From Algoriphagus machipongonensis (lineage in GTDB: Bacteria > Bacteroidota > Bacteroidia > Cytophagales > Cyclobacteriaceae): a DNA stretch of 64,000 nucleotides. Within the stretch, counting starts at the first letter, position 1. The number at the start of each line of letters is the position of its first letter. The DNA lies in NCBI RefSeq assembly GCF_000166275.1, contig NZ_CM001023.1, positions 2,483,001 to 2,547,000 on the forward strand, written 5' to 3'. Shown here one piece after another: positions 1 to 9,540 of this stretch. The notes below the pieces were generated by a model. That model ran no database searches and had not been told where the DNA came from. It saw nothing but the letters and a program-made list of their open reading frames with translations. The position numbers and the translations under genes were made by a program.

Positions 1-713
1 GTTTGATATCTAAAGACAGAACTACCACCCTAGAAATCCCTGCTATACCTGGCTTGAACGGATTTAACTTAAAAGGTGGATTGGAAGAAGCTTATCCTGA
101 TTATGAATTTTTTCTAGAAAATGATGCTGCGGCAGCTGGTATAGGAGAATTTTATTATGGAAAAGATAATCCAAGTGAAAACTTCCTATTCGTAACGATG
201 GGGACCGGTATCGGTAGCGCATTGGTTCTAGATGGAGAAGTATTTAAAGGTTCCAGGGGGAATGCCATGGAAATGGGGCATATGCTATCTAATGGAAATG
301 CCAGGCTAGAAACATTAGTCGGTAGAGCCGGAATTTTAAATATTATGGAGCGAATGATCGCAGCTTATCCCGAAAAAGCTGGCGATTTGGTTAATAAAGA
401 ATTAGGAACACACTTATTGGTGGATACAGCCAAGGCCGGAAATGAAGTTTCCTTAATGGTTTTTAAAGAAGTGGGTACGATTCTGGGTGAATCCATTGTT
501 TCTACCATCAGAATATTGGATGTCACTGAAGTTTATTTTGGAGGTGGAATTTCAGCAGGTTTGGAATTTATGATGCCTGCTTTGGATCACACCATCAGAC
601 AATATTTAACTCACTATTATGTGAAAGACTTAAAACTGAAAAAAGCTACCCTTGAAAACAATGCCGGTACCCTTGGGGCTGCAGCACTTTGTTTTATGGG
701 TTCAGGTTTGTAA
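1..713 (+). CDS. ROK family sugar kinase (glucokinase-like), 5' end outside window
   Basis: ROK kinases phosphorylate sugars such as glucose or N-acetyl sugars with ATP in the cytoplasm. The frame is open to the left edge, and the N-terminal phosphate-binding DxGxT motif is missing, so the first 60-90 residues lie outside the window. Visible are the substrate-side ENDAAAAGIGE segment with the expected catalytic Asp, the ATP-site motif MGTGIGSALV and the EMGHM segment. The usual cysteine zinc cluster after EMGHM (CxCGxxGCxE) is replaced by a cysteine-free SNGNARLETLVG, so this belongs to a zinc-less subgroup. It overlaps the convergent lipoprotein gene by 20 bases. Family is secure; the sugar is unknown. 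Confidence 0.88.
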   Translation, partial: LISKDRTTTLEIPAIPGLNGFNLKGGLEEAYPDYEFFLENDAAAAGIGEFYYGKDNPSENFLFVTMGTGIGSALVLDGEVFKGSRGNAMEMGHMLSNGNARLETLVGRAGILNIMERMIAAYPEKAGDLVNKELGTHLLVDTAKAGNEVSLMVFKEVGTILGESIVSTIRILDVTEVYFGGGISAGLEFMMPALDHTIRQYLTHYYVKDLKLKKATLENNAGTLGAAALCFMGSGL

Positions 714-1080
714 TCGTTACCTCAGATATTTTACTTACAGCATTTAACCGAAAAAGAACTCTCAAGGGTTCTTTTTCTGGTTTTACCCCATCACAATTTT
801 CACTGGGTTCCAAAAAATAGAAATAGAAGCTTTGGCTTTTATCTACTAATTCCACGCGATCAGGCCTTCCAAAGGTCTTAATAATTGACTGATTGTAAGC
901 TCCCAAGAAGTTGTTTTTAATTTTTTCAAGTTCAGCTTTATCCTGAATTCTCAGGCCTTTACAGCCATTACGGTCAGATTTCCAGTTTTCCAAATTGATA
1001 TTTCCTGCATCAAGTTTACCGCCACAGGAAATGGCTGCCATTAACATAAATGGGGAAATGAATTTCAGGAACTTTTGCAT
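694..1080 (-). CDS. small predicted lipoprotein, unknown function
   Basis: The 128-residue product begins with a lysine-containing n-region and hydrophobic stretch ending in AAISC at about residues 15-19, a lipobox with Cys19 as the lipidated residue. The mature part is soluble, with two further cysteines (near CKGL and NCDG) that could form a disulfide. I do not recognise a domain. The gene ends inside the 3' end of the convergent ROK kinase gene and lies 3 bases downstream of the sterol-desaturase-like gene, so the two minus-strand genes are probably co-transcribed. The reading frame is convincing because of the signal sequence; the role is unknown. Confidence 0.7.
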   Translation of the reverse strand: MQKFLKFISPFMLMAAISCGGKLDAGNINLENWKSDRNGCKGLRIQDKAELEKIKNNFLGAYNQSIIKTFGRPDRVELVDKSQSFYFYFLEPSENCDGVKPEKEPLRVLFRLNAVSKISEVTITNLNP

Positions 1081-1083
1081 GAA

Positions 1084-2316
1084 TTATAAGGAAGCCGAGG
1101 ATATTTTAGAAGTAAGCTTATGGTTTTTCCATAGCCATAGAAAGGATACAAAAGTATAAACTCCTAGGCTAGAAATCAGGATTAGTTGAGGAATAATTGA
1201 TTCAAAAAGGAAAAAAACAACCAAAGAAAACAAGATAACTCTCAAGAATTCCTGAGGAAAATACCAGGATCTTTTTTCGAAAATTCCAGAAAAGCTCACG
1301 GTGGTCCATGCGATCAGTAAGCTGACACCAACTTTCGCTAACCAATCAAAGGAATTGATTTGGAACAAGAAAAAGCCTGTCAGAATCAATAATAAACCAT
1401 ACTGAAGAAATATGTACCAGTTGATGGAAGAAGGAACTACTGTGTCAAACTTCTGATAAGATGCGTCGATTTCCTTAGGAGCTCTGTACCCGCCAAGGTA
1501 AGAAGGAAGCCAGCCAGGCTTGTTAAAGAGATATTTTATTTTGTCAGAAAACCCGTGAATTTGCTTTAGCTCTTCCTTCATCGTAACATAATGAGCTAGA
1601 TTCACCCAAATAGGATTCCAGCTATTAACAGGTGTGGTTATGCCATAAGTAGGTGTTTCTTCCTCTTCTTGAAATGTCCCAAACCACTTATCGAAAATGA
1701 TGAATGTTCCACCATGGTTTTTATCGATGTATTTTGGATTTCTTCCGTGATGTACACGGTGATGGGAGGGAGTATTCATGAACTTTTCAAAAAATCCCAT
1801 CTTACCAATCACCTCGGTATGTATCCAGAATTGATAAAGTAAATTGATTCCTGAAACCAGAACCAAAAGGACAGGGTCAAACCCTAAAATAGCAAGCGGG
1901 AAATAGAAGAAAAAGGTCCAGAAGGTTTGTGTGCTGCTCTGACGTAATGCTACCGAAAGGTTATATTCTTCGCTAGAATGATGTACCACATGACCGCCCC
2001 AAAAGAGGTTTATTTCATGACTCATGCGATGTGCCCAATAATAACAGAAGTCATAAAGGAAAAATAAGACACAAAATGTCCAAAAGTTGGAAGGGATATT
2101 AAAAAATGAGAGGTTTTCGTAAATCAAAGTGTAAATTCCGATGGAAAGGACTTTAATAAACACACCAGAAACTTGAGAGATCACTCCACAATTGATATTA
2201 GTGATCGCATCATTCAGGCGATATCCTGGATGTTTTTGAAATCTTAAGGCAATCATTTCTATTGCCATCAAGATGAAATAAATCGGGATGGCAATAACTA
2301 CTGGACTGAGGTTCAT
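1084..2316 (-). CDS. sterol desaturase / fatty acid hydroxylase family membrane protein
   Basis: Members are membrane di-iron enzymes that hydroxylate or desaturate lipids. The eight-histidine pattern is visible: HRMSHE, then HVVHHSSEEYN, then HRVHHGRNPKY, on a multi-pass hydrophobic background. The family core sits in the N-terminal two thirds. The C-terminal ~110 residues add further membrane segments (around LLLILTGFFLF and VILFSLVVFFLF), making 410 residues, long for the core alone but seen in the alkylglycerol-monooxygenase-like branch. A TATATTTG -7 box about 30 bases upstream supports the start. The substrate (sterol, hopanoid, ether lipid or fatty acid) cannot be read from sequence. 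Confidence 0.88.
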   Translation of the reverse strand: MNLSPVVIAIPIYFILMAIEMIALRFQKHPGYRLNDAITNINCGVISQVSGVFIKVLSIGIYTLIYENLSFFNIPSNFWTFCVLFFLYDFCYYWAHRMSHEINLFWGGHVVHHSSEEYNLSVALRQSSTQTFWTFFFYFPLAILGFDPVLLVLVSGINLLYQFWIHTEVIGKMGFFEKFMNTPSHHRVHHGRNPKYIDKNHGGTFIIFDKWFGTFQEEEETPTYGITTPVNSWNPIWVNLAHYVTMKEELKQIHGFSDKIKYLFNKPGWLPSYLGGYRAPKEIDASYQKFDTVVPSSINWYIFLQYGLLLILTGFFLFQINSFDWLAKVGVSLLIAWTTVSFSGIFEKRSWYFPQEFLRVILFSLVVFFLFESIIPQLILISSLGVYTFVSFLWLWKNHKLTSKISSASL

Positions 2317-2345
2317 TTATTTGGGCTTATTTTCACTATTAGCAT

Positions 2346-2353
2346 CAAATATA
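2346..2353 (-). promoter_or_regulatory. -7 promoter box of the sterol-desaturase-like gene
   Basis: On the minus strand this reads TATATTTG, an exact match to the Bacteroidota -7 consensus TAnnTTTG, about 30 bases upstream of the ATG at 2316. I see no clean TTTG -33 box, so confidence is moderate. Confidence 0.45.
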
Positions 2354-2432
2354 ATTATAAAAGGAACATGAAATTGGACTCTTTGGTTTGTTCAAATCCT
2401 TTATATTAGCACCATCAATTACATTCAATAAT

Positions 2433-2927
2433 ATGTACTATCGGTTTGGCAAGGCCTTTTATTTCCTAAGTATCCTCTTTTTTGTTTTCTTCTTATTGTA
2501 TTTCTATTCTGCACTTCCTGAGCAGATAAGTTTAAGTAGAAATGACTCGGGTCAATTGTTTGATGAAATGAGTAGGGGGGCTTTCTTCTATGGTATGATT
2601 GCCATTTTCGTATTTGTCAATGCGGTGGTGTTATTGCCTCCCAAGCTTTTGGAAACCAAAAATCATCGGGGTTTGGTACGAATATTTCCAGTGGGAGATA
2701 AATTCAGAGACTATTACTTAGCTTGGTTTTATTCCTTTGGGGGAATCATGAATTCCAGTTTGGCATTATTGGTGTTTTATACTCATGCCTTGAATAACAT
2801 GGATGAGAAAAATCCTCATGTTTACGACTTCCTTTTCTATATCATACCAACCCTGTTTGTGATTTGGATCATTGCATTATTTGCAATCATGGTAGGGAAG
2901 TTCAAACAAGTTCAAAAAAAGTCCTGA
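2433..2927 (+). CDS. hypothetical membrane protein with about four transmembrane segments
   Basis: The frame can be extended to a TTG at 2388, but that codon lies upstream of a likely -7 box (TATATTAG at 2402-2409). The ATG at 2433 is therefore preferred, giving 164 residues. Hydrophobic segments follow YRFGKA (AFYFLSILFFVFFLLYF), then GMIAIFVFVNAVVLLPP, then a segment around GGIMNSSLALLVFY, and a last one near the C-terminus (TLFVIWIIALFAIMVG). The intervening loop is charged. I do not recognise a family. It lies 22 bases upstream of parE and may be transcribed into the topoisomerase genes; nothing indicates a shared function. Confidence 0.72.
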   Translation: MYYRFGKAFYFLSILFFVFFLLYFYSALPEQISLSRNDSGQLFDEMSRGAFFYGMIAIFVFVNAVVLLPPKLLETKNHRGLVRIFPVGDKFRDYYLAWFYSFGGIMNSSLALLVFYTHALNNMDEKNPHVYDFLFYIIPTLFVIWIIALFAIMVGKFKQVQKKS

Positions 2928-2949
2928 TAGGTTTCATCAACATTAAATT

Positions 2950-4845
2950 ATGGCGAATCCAGTACAATATACAGAAGACAGTATCAGATCACTCGATTGG
3001 AGAGAACATATCCGTTTAAGACCGGGGATGTATATCGGAAAGTTGGGAGATGGAAGTGCTCAAGATGATGGGATATATGTCTTGGTAAAAGAAGTTCTTG
3101 ATAATTCCATCGATGAACACATGATGGGATATGGACGAACGATTGAAGTAAAAATTTCAGAACACAAAGTAGAAATTCGGGATTATGGTCGTGGAATTCC
3201 TTTAGGGAAAGTAATCGACTGTGTTTCCAAAATAAATACCGGAGGTAAATACGATTCCGGAGCCTTTCAAAAGTCTGTAGGTTTGAATGGAGTCGGTACT
3301 AAAGCAGTTAATGCCTTATCTGATTTCTTTAAAGTTCAGGCTTATAGAGATGGCCAAACGAAAGTGGCAGAGTTTGAAAAAGGTGTACTAACCAATGATC
3401 CGCCTGTTACCAAATCCTCTGATAGAAACGGAACGAAAGTCGTTTTCTCCCCCGATGCAAGTATTTTCAAAAACTATCATTTTATTCCAGATTATCTCGA
3501 AAATCAAATTTGGAATTATGCCTATCTAAATGCGGGATTAACGATTAATTTTAACGGCAAGAAATACTTTTCAGATAAAGGACTTTACGATCTTTTATCC
3601 AATAAAGTAGATGAAGAATCAGCTCGCTATCCTATTATTCACTTAAAAGGAAATGATATTGAGGTAGCGATAACTCACTCCAATCAATATGGGGAAGAGT
3701 ATTACTCATTTGTCAATGGTCAGTATACTACCCAAGGTGGAACTCACCTTTCGGCTTTTAGGGAGTCTATTGTAAAGACTGTTCGAGAGTTTTTCAAAAA
3801 GGATTATGATGCTTCTGATATCAGACAGTCAGTAGTTGCTTCGATTGCAGTTCGAGTTCAGGAACCCGTGTTTGAATCTCAGACAAAGACCAAATTGGGA
3901 TCGCATTCCGTAGGCCCAGATGGACCGACTTTACGAACTTTTGTAAATGATTTTATCAAAGTAGAACTTGACAATTACCTACATAAAAATCCTGCGGTTG
4001 CTGATGCTTTATTGAAAAGAATTCTTCAATCAGAGCGGGAAAGAAAAGAGATATCTGGCATTAAAAAGCTTGCCAATGAGCGGGCAAAAAAAGCTAATCT
4101 TCATAACAAGAAGTTGAGGGACTGCCGAGTACATTATGATGATGCCAAAGCAGATGAGGATAAGAAGAACAACACGATGCTGTTTATAACGGAAGGTGAT
4201 TCTGCCTCAGGCTCTATTACCAAATCACGTGATGTTCAGACACAAGCTGTATTCTCCTTAAGAGGAAAGCCATTGAATTGTTATTCCATGACCAAGAAGG
4301 TGGTCTATGAAAACGAAGAGTTTAACCTACTTCAGCATGCTTTAAACATTGAAGATGGCATAGAAAATCTGAGGTATAGAAAGATTGTCATTGCCACTGA
4401 TGCCGATGTGGATGGAATGCACATTAGGTTATTGATCATGACCTACTTTTTGCAGTTTTTTCCAGACTTGGTAAAGAATGGTCACTTATTCATTTTGGAC
4501 ACACCATTATTCAGGGTTAGGAATAAGAAAGAAACAATCTATTGCTACTCTGATGAAGAGCGCCAAAGAGCGATCCATAAATTAGGTTCCAAACCAGAAA
4601 TAACCCGATTTAAAGGATTGGGAGAAATCTCGCCTGAGGAATTTGGTAATTTTATTGGAGAGGACATTCGTCTGGAACCCATCATTCTAAACAAGGAAAC
4701 CAAAATTGCAGATCTATTAGGGTTTTACATGGGTAAAAACACACCTAATCGTCAGCAATTTATTATTAAGAACTTGAAGATTGAGAAGGATCTAGCCCTT
4801 GATGAGACCAAAGCCAAGGAAGAAAATGACGAGGAGGCTGCCTAA
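2950..4845 (+). CDS. parE: DNA topoisomerase IV subunit B (ATPase subunit)
   Basis: ParE supplies the ATPase and part of the cleavage core of topoisomerase IV, which decatenates replicated chromosomes. The GHKL ATPase shows [10 protein letters not shown] with its Mg-binding Asn, GRGIPLGK and [23 protein letters not shown] precedes the transducer domain. The TOPRIM part has TEGDSASGS near residue 414 and the DADVDG triad near 481. At 631 residues it is the compact ParE/GyrB form. Identification as ParE rather than GyrB rests on the directly following parC and the sequence style of Bacteroidota ParE. A 90-base gap separates it from parC. Confidence 0.95.
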   Translation: MANPVQYTEDSIRSLDWREHIRLRPGMYIGKLGDGSAQDDGIYVLVKEVLDNSIDEHMMGYGRTIEVKISEHKVEIRDYGRGIPLGKVIDCVSKINTGGKYDSGAFQKSVGLNGVGTKAVNALSDFFKVQAYRDGQTKVAEFEKGVLTNDPPVTKSSDRNGTKVVFSPDASIFKNYHFIPDYLENQIWNYAYLNAGLTINFNGKKYFSDKGLYDLLSNKVDEESARYPIIHLKGNDIEVAITHSNQYGEEYYSFVNGQYTTQGGTHLSAFRESIVKTVREFFKKDYDASDIRQSVVASIAVRVQEPVFESQTKTKLGSHSVGPDGPTLRTFVNDFIKVELDNYLHKNPAVADALLKRILQSERERKEISGIKKLANERAKKANLHNKKLRDCRVHYDDAKADEDKKNNTMLFITEGDSASGSITKSRDVQTQAVFSLRGKPLNCYSMTKKVVYENEEFNLLQHALNIEDGIENLRYRKIVIATDADVDGMHIRLLIMTYFLQFFPDLVKNGHLFILDTPLFRVRNKKETIYCYSDEERQRAIHKLGSKPEITRFKGLGEISPEEFGNFIGEDIRLEPIILNKETKIADLLGFYMGKNTPNRQQFIIKNLKIEKDLALDETKAKEENDEEAA

Positions 4846-4935
4846 GTCTTTCTAAAGCCAAACTTTAGAAGTTTATAGAAAAATTGATGAGGTCCTGATG
4901 GAGGACACCTAAAGAAATATAATTGGAATTGATTC

Positions 4936-7554
4936 ATGAGTGAAGAAAACGATTTGCCAAAAAACGGAGACGATAATTTACATGATACTGTGCCGGTATC
5001 GGGAATGTATAAGGATTGGTTTCTGGATTATGCTTCCTATGTAATTCTAGAGCGTGCTGTGCCTGCGATTGAAGATGGCCTGAAACCTGTTCAAAGAAGG
5101 ATCATGCATGCCATGAAGGAAATGGACGATGGACGTTTCAATAAGGTGGCAAATATCATTGGTCAATCCATGCAATATCACCCTCATGGTGATGCTTCTA
5201 TTGGAGATGCGATTGTCAATTTAGGTCAGAAAGATTTACTAATAGAAACCCAAGGAAACTGGGGTGATATCCGAACTGGAGATAGAGCAGCAGCAGCAAG
5301 ATATATTGAAGCTAGACTTTCCAAGTTTGCCTTGGAGGTTGTCTTTAACCCTCAAACCACGGAATGGCAACTATCCTATGATGGGAGAAAAAGAGAGCCG
5401 ATTACCCTTCCAGTAAAATTCCCTTTACTTCTTGCCCAAGGCGTGGAAGGAATCGCGGTAGGTCTATCAACGAAAATTCTTCCTCATAATTTCTGCGAAT
5501 TAATTGAAGGATCAATAGAGATCTTAAAAGGAAATAAAACCAATGTCTTACCTGATTTCTTAACTGGAGGCCTTGCTGATTTTTCTGAATACAATGGAGG
5601 ACAAAGGGGAGGTAAGGTTAAGGTTAGAGCAAAGATTGAGGAAGAGGATAGTAAAACTATATTAATCAAAGAGATACCGTTTGGTACAACCACCGATTCT
5701 TTGATAGATTCGATCTTGAAAGCCAATGATAAAGGCAAAATAAAGATCAAAAAAGTTGTAGATAATACTGCCAAGGATGTTGAGATTGCAGTTCATCTAG
5801 CACCCGGAATTTCTCCTGATGTGACGATAGATGCACTTTATGCTTTCACTGATTGTGAAGTATCTATTTCTCCCAATGCCTGTGTTATTATAGATGAGAA
5901 ACCAGTATTTCTGGATGTCAACGACATTCTTACTTACAACACCAAGCAGACCAGGGCGCTTTTAAAGAAAGAGTTGGAAATCCGAAAGGCAGAGTTGATG
6001 GAGAAGTTACTCTTTTCTTCTCTGGAGAAGATTTTCATTGAGAACAGGATTTACCGAGATATAGAAGAATGTACCACCTGGCAGGAGGTATTAGAGGCGA
6101 TTGATAAAGGTTTGGATCCTTATAAACCTGATTTTTATAGAGAAATCGTTGAGGAAGATTTGGTGAAGTTGACAGAGATTAGGATCAAGAGGATCTCGAA
6201 GTTTGACTCCTTTAAAGCTGATGAGTTAATGAAAAGGCTTCAGGATGAGTTGAAAGAAGTCAACTACAACCTGAGACACTTGACCGATTATGCGATAAAA
6301 TATTACGAGTCATTATTGACGAAATATGGCAAAGGAAAGGAAAGAAAAACTGAGATTCGTGCATTTGACACCATTCAAGCTTCTGTCGTAGCGGCTAATA
6401 ATGCCAAATTATACGTTAATCGTAAAGATGGATTTGTTGGAACTTCATTAAAGAAGGATGAGTTTGTATGCGATTGTTCTGACTTAGATGATATCATTGT
6501 CATCAGGAAAGATGGTATCTGTATGGTTTCCAAGATTCAGGAGAAAAACTTCATGGGCAAGGATATCTTGCATGTGGCGGTTTTTAGAAAGGGTGATGAA
6601 CGAATGGTTTATAACCTTATTTACTTGGATGGAGGTACTGGAAGAGCGATGGTCAAGAGATTTCAGGTGTTAGCTGTTACTCGAGATAAAGAATATAACC
6701 TTACCAAAGGATCCAAAGGCTCTAAAACTCTTTACTTAACCGCAAACTCTAATGGTGAAGCTGAGATAGTCACCGTTTACCTCACTCAGGGAGCAAAAGC
6801 CAGAGTCAAAGTTTTTGATTTTGATTTTGCTACCATAGATATCAAAGGAAGAGGGGCAGGAGGAAACATTCTCACCAAATACCCAATCAGGAAAATTCAG
6901 CTTAAAATGGAAGGTGTTTCCACTTTGGGTGGCTTGGATATTTACTATGATGACATCGTTGGTAGACTGAATACAGAAGAAAGAGGCAGATTGATAGGTA
7001 ATTTCTTAGGAGATGATCAGGTCTTGGTTTGTTACAAAAGTGGGGAATACGAGTTGACAAGCTTTGAATTAACAAATCGATATGATCCTGCAGATGTTTT
7101 ATTGATTGAGAAATTTAATTCAGATAAAGTTATTTCGGCGATTTATTACGATGGTAGTAGCAAGGCTTATTATATCAAGCGATTCCAGATAGAGACAACA
7201 TCAATGAATAAGAAATTCCTGTTTATCACAGATCATAAGCAGTCTTATTTGAAACTTGTTTCTACTGAGAAACAACCGCAGGTCTCAGCAACTTTGATTA
7301 AGGGGAAAGATAAGGAAGAAGAGGAGATGGAGTACGATTTGGATATGCTGATTGATGTTAAGGGATGGAAAGCCATGGGTAACAAATTAAGTACGCATCC
7401 TATAAAAGAGCTTCAATTGATCGAATCCAAGGAGTCAAAGTGTGAAACCAAAACTCAAGAAGAAGGTGAAGATGATGGGGTTGAAGTAGGAAAAACTATT
7501 GACCTTTCTGTGAAAAAAGACGAGGATGATGAGGAACAATTAGGCTTGTTTTAA
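4936..7554 (+). CDS. parC: DNA topoisomerase IV subunit A (DNA cleavage subunit)
   Basis: ParC forms the DNA gate with ParE. The 872-residue protein opens with the winged-helix core (YASYVILERAVPAIEDGLKP). Tyr123 in RAAAARYIEARLS is the expected DNA-attached tyrosine. The quinolone-resistance region reads HPHGDASIGDAIV. The tower and coiled-coil follow, then a C-terminal blade-type domain with a canonical-looking GRGAGGN turn near 645. The last ~40 residues form an acidic tail rich in Glu and Asp. The start after a short A-rich leader fits the family N-terminus. The gene ends 10 bases before the tRNA methyltransferase gene, implying one transcript. Confidence 0.95.
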   Translation: MSEENDLPKNGDDNLHDTVPVSGMYKDWFLDYASYVILERAVPAIEDGLKPVQRRIMHAMKEMDDGRFNKVANIIGQSMQYHPHGDASIGDAIVNLGQKDLLIETQGNWGDIRTGDRAAAARYIEARLSKFALEVVFNPQTTEWQLSYDGRKREPITLPVKFPLLLAQGVEGIAVGLSTKILPHNFCELIEGSIEILKGNKTNVLPDFLTGGLADFSEYNGGQRGGKVKVRAKIEEEDSKTILIKEIPFGTTTDSLIDSILKANDKGKIKIKKVVDNTAKDVEIAVHLAPGISPDVTIDALYAFTDCEVSISPNACVIIDEKPVFLDVNDILTYNTKQTRALLKKELEIRKAELMEKLLFSSLEKIFIENRIYRDIEECTTWQEVLEAIDKGLDPYKPDFYREIVEEDLVKLTEIRIKRISKFDSFKADELMKRLQDELKEVNYNLRHLTDYAIKYYESLLTKYGKGKERKTEIRAFDTIQASVVAANNAKLYVNRKDGFVGTSLKKDEFVCDCSDLDDIIVIRKDGICMVSKIQEKNFMGKDILHVAVFRKGDERMVYNLIYLDGGTGRAMVKRFQVLAVTRDKEYNLTKGSKGSKTLYLTANSNGEAEIVTVYLTQGAKARVKVFDFDFATIDIKGRGAGGNILTKYPIRKIQLKMEGVSTLGGLDIYYDDIVGRLNTEERGRLIGNFLGDDQVLVCYKSGEYELTSFELTNRYDPADVLLIEKFNSDKVISAIYYDGSSKAYYIKRFQIETTSMNKKFLFITDHKQSYLKLVSTEKQPQVSATLIKGKDKEEEEMEYDLDMLIDVKGWKAMGNKLSTHPIKELQLIESKESKCETKTQEEGEDDGVEVGKTIDLSVKKDEDDEEQLGLF

Positions 7555-7564
7555 TTCAAGCTAA

Positions 7565-8269
7565 ATGAATAAAGAGGGTTTAGACCATATTGACCAAGGA
7601 TTAATTGATTATTTGGCTCAGTATATCACAGCGCATAAGATGCAGGTGATGGAGAAAGTCTTAGCCCAAAGAACCCGTCATTTTACTGTTGTCCTGGAAA
7701 ATATCTATAAACCTCATAACGCAAGTGCGGTACTTCGTACTTGCGATTGTTTTGGGATTCAGGATGTTCATATCATTGAAAAAACCAGAGAGTACAAAGT
7801 CAATCCTTTTGTAACAAGGGGAGCTTCTCAATGGCTTACTTTACATAAATATTTTCAGCCGGAAGAACCTGAAAACGCGGTGATAAATTGCTTTTCAAGC
7901 TTAAAAAGCAATGGTTTTAAGATTTATGGGACAAGTCCTGATCCTCAAACTAGGCCTATTCAGGATTTAGACCCAAATGAAAAAATTGCCTTGGTATTTG
8001 GCAATGAACACGAAGGGATTAGCAATGAAGTGAAAAATGCAGCCGATGGCTTGGTACATATCCCTATGAGAGGATTTACTGAAAGTTTTAATATTTCTGT
8101 AGCTGCTTCACTTTTTTTACAGAACCTGGTTCAAAAGGCAAGTGATTATGTGATTCCGGATTACAATTTGACGGAAGTTGAGAAGCAAGAGCTTCGATTA
8201 ACCTGGTATAGGTCAATTGTGAAAAACTCAGATATTCATGAGAAGAAATATCGTGATGGAAAAGAGTGA
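7565..8269 (+). CDS. trmH: tRNA (guanosine-2'-O-)-methyltransferase, SpoU/TrmH family
   Basis: TrmH methylates the 2'-OH of a guanosine in the tRNA D-loop (G18) using S-adenosylmethionine. The three SPOUT motifs are visible: NASAVLRTCDCFGI (motif 1 with the catalytic Arg), LVFGNEHEGIS (motif 2) and IPMRGFTESFNISVAASL (motif 3), which together form the trefoil knot and cofactor pocket. The protein is 234 residues, normal for TrmH with short N- and C-terminal extensions. It lies 10 bases after parC. Its stop is 2 bases from the stop of the convergent gene, with no hairpin between. Another SPOUT 2'-O-methyltransferase specificity is possible. Confidence 0.88.
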   Translation: MNKEGLDHIDQGLIDYLAQYITAHKMQVMEKVLAQRTRHFTVVLENIYKPHNASAVLRTCDCFGIQDVHIIEKTREYKVNPFVTRGASQWLTLHKYFQPEEPENAVINCFSSLKSNGFKIYGTSPDPQTRPIQDLDPNEKIALVFGNEHEGISNEVKNAADGLVHIPMRGFTESFNISVAASLFLQNLVQKASDYVIPDYNLTEVEKQELRLTWYRSIVKNSDIHEKKYRDGKE

Positions 8270-8271
8270 TT

Positions 8272-8889
8272 TTAGTTATTCTTATTGAATAATGATTTCA
8301 GCTTATCATCCAAGGGCTCTTTGTTAGCCCTTTTTTTAGCTCTCTTTCTCTGCCTTTGTTTTTTCTTTTGCTGACTTCTTTTCACTAAGACTGTCCTTAC
8401 AGAAAACCCGACTTGACCTCTCATAAACTCCTCTCTACCCGTAATATTAAAATTGGGTTTGTAATCAAGAGATAGAACTGTGCTTGCAATTGTAAACTCG
8501 ATCCCTGCAATTCCTTCTACTCCAAAAGTGGAATTTCCATAAGTATGAATGATCTCTTTGCTTGCTTCATTCTTCACAAAACTTTCTTCATTCCCATAGG
8601 CCAATCCGCCTCCAAGGTAATAATTGAACCTTTTGGAGATGATAGGTCTATGCTTTTCCAGGAGAACACTAAAACTGGAGTTATTATTAAAATCTGTTTG
8701 AAGTATGGCTTCAACACTTGTTTTCTTAAGGACTCTTTGCTGGAAGCTAATGCCAACCTGCCTGCCTAGTTTATTGCTGCCTAATCGAATTCCAACAGCA
8801 TTGCCATAGTGCTGAGCAAAAGAGCTTTGAATGCTAAGCGTAGTTAGTAAAAGAAGTAAAAAGTATAGTTTTTTGAACATACGAGACAT
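8272..8889 (-). CDS. predicted exported outer-membrane-like protein with basic C-terminus
   Basis: The product has a clear signal peptide (KKLYFLLLLLTTLSIQ, cleavage probably after SSFA) followed by alternating short amphipathic segments ending in aromatic residues. This resembles the small beta-barrel proteins common in Bacteroidota (RLGSNKLGRQVGISFQQRV, YYLGGGLAYG, VGFSVRTVLV). Odd is the strongly basic tail from about residue 170, rich in Lys, Arg and Gln, after the last strand-like segment. I do not recognise a named family. An in-frame Met three codons in is an alternative start. The gene ends 2 bases from trmH, tail to tail. Confidence 0.68.
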   Translation of the reverse strand: MSRMFKKLYFLLLLLTTLSIQSSFAQHYGNAVGIRLGSNKLGRQVGISFQQRVLKKTSVEAILQTDFNNNSSFSVLLEKHRPIISKRFNYYLGGGLAYGNEESFVKNEASKEIIHTYGNSTFGVEGIAGIEFTIASTVLSLDYKPNFNITGREEFMRGQVGFSVRTVLVKRSQQKKKQRQRKRAKKRANKEPLDDKLKSLFNKNN

Positions 8890-8949
8890 TTTAACAAATG
8901 CCCATTGTCCAATAACTATTCCAATTTCAAAAGCCGTTCAAAAGTGATA

Positions 8950-8976
8950 AAAAAAGCCCTCCGAAAGGGAGGGCTT
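8950..8976 (-). terminator. intrinsic terminator of the cyclophilin gene
   Basis: A 9-bp GC-rich stem (AAGCCCTCC at 8954-8962 with GGAGGGCTT at 8968-8976) and a GAAAG loop are followed on the minus strand by a run of T. It lies just downstream of the cyclophilin stop codon. Confidence 0.9.
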
Positions 8977-8982
8977 CAATTG

Positions 8983-9417
8983 TTATTCACTAACTACTAT
9001 CTTTTCTATCTTATCTCCAGCTCGAATATCGTCAATTACCTCTAAGCCTTCGACCACCTTTCCAAAGCAAGTGTGATTTCTATCTAAATGTGAGGTGTTA
9101 TCTCTGCTGTGGCAGATGAAAAATTGGGATCCCCCAGTATTTCTACCAGCATGTGCCATTGAAAGCACTCCTCTGTCATGATATTGGTTGTCACCATCCA
9201 ATTCACACTTAATTGTATATCCTGGGCCACCAGCTCCGGTTCCTTTTGGACATCCACCTTGGATCACAAAATTAGGAATCACACGGTGGAAAGTAAGTCC
9301 ATCATAAAAACCCTTATTTGATAGATCTATAAAGTTTTGAACTGCGATAGGAGCATCATTATCATAAAACTCCACCTTCATTGTTCCTTTTTCAGTTATA
9401 ATCTCTGCTGTTCTCAT
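8983..9417 (-). CDS. cyclophilin-type peptidyl-prolyl cis-trans isomerase
   Basis: Cyclophilins catalyse cis-trans isomerisation of X-Pro bonds during folding. The 144-residue protein is a single cyclophilin domain without a signal peptide, so it is cytoplasmic. It shows [15 protein letters not shown], which carries the catalytic Arg and the Phe-x-x-Gln of the active site, [14 protein letters not shown], and [19 protein letters not shown]. Length and motifs match PpiB-type enzymes. It is monocistronic: its own terminator follows directly, and a TAATTTTG -7 box lies about 50 bases upstream. Confidence 0.93.
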   Translation of the reverse strand: MRTAEIITEKGTMKVEFYDNDAPIAVQNFIDLSNKGFYDGLTFHRVIPNFVIQGGCPKGTGAGGPGYTIKCELDGDNQYHDRGVLSMAHAGRNTGGSQFFICHSRDNTSHLDRNHTCFGKVVEGLEVIDDIRAGDKIEKIVVSE

Positions 9418-9467
9418 TTCTTGTTAATTCGGAGGTATCAGATTTGGTATCAATAAAAATTAAAGTC

Positions 9468-9475
9468 CAAAATTA
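9468..9475 (-). promoter_or_regulatory. -7 promoter box of the cyclophilin gene
   Basis: The minus strand reads TAATTTTG, an exact TAnnTTTG box about 50 bases upstream of the ATG at 9417. No clear -33 TTTG is seen at the right spacing. Confidence 0.4.
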
Positions 9476-9500
9476 GTGCTTTAATTGAATAATATCATGA

Positions 9501-9534
9501 AAAAATAAAAGGAAGTAAGCATTTACTTCCTTTT
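9501..9534 (-). terminator. intrinsic terminator of pckA
   Basis: A perfect 12-bp stem (9507-9518 with 9523-9534) closes a GCAT tetraloop. The minus strand continues with a T-rich tract. It lies 7 bases past the pckA stop codon. Confidence 0.9.
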
Positions 9535-9540
9535 ACTACA

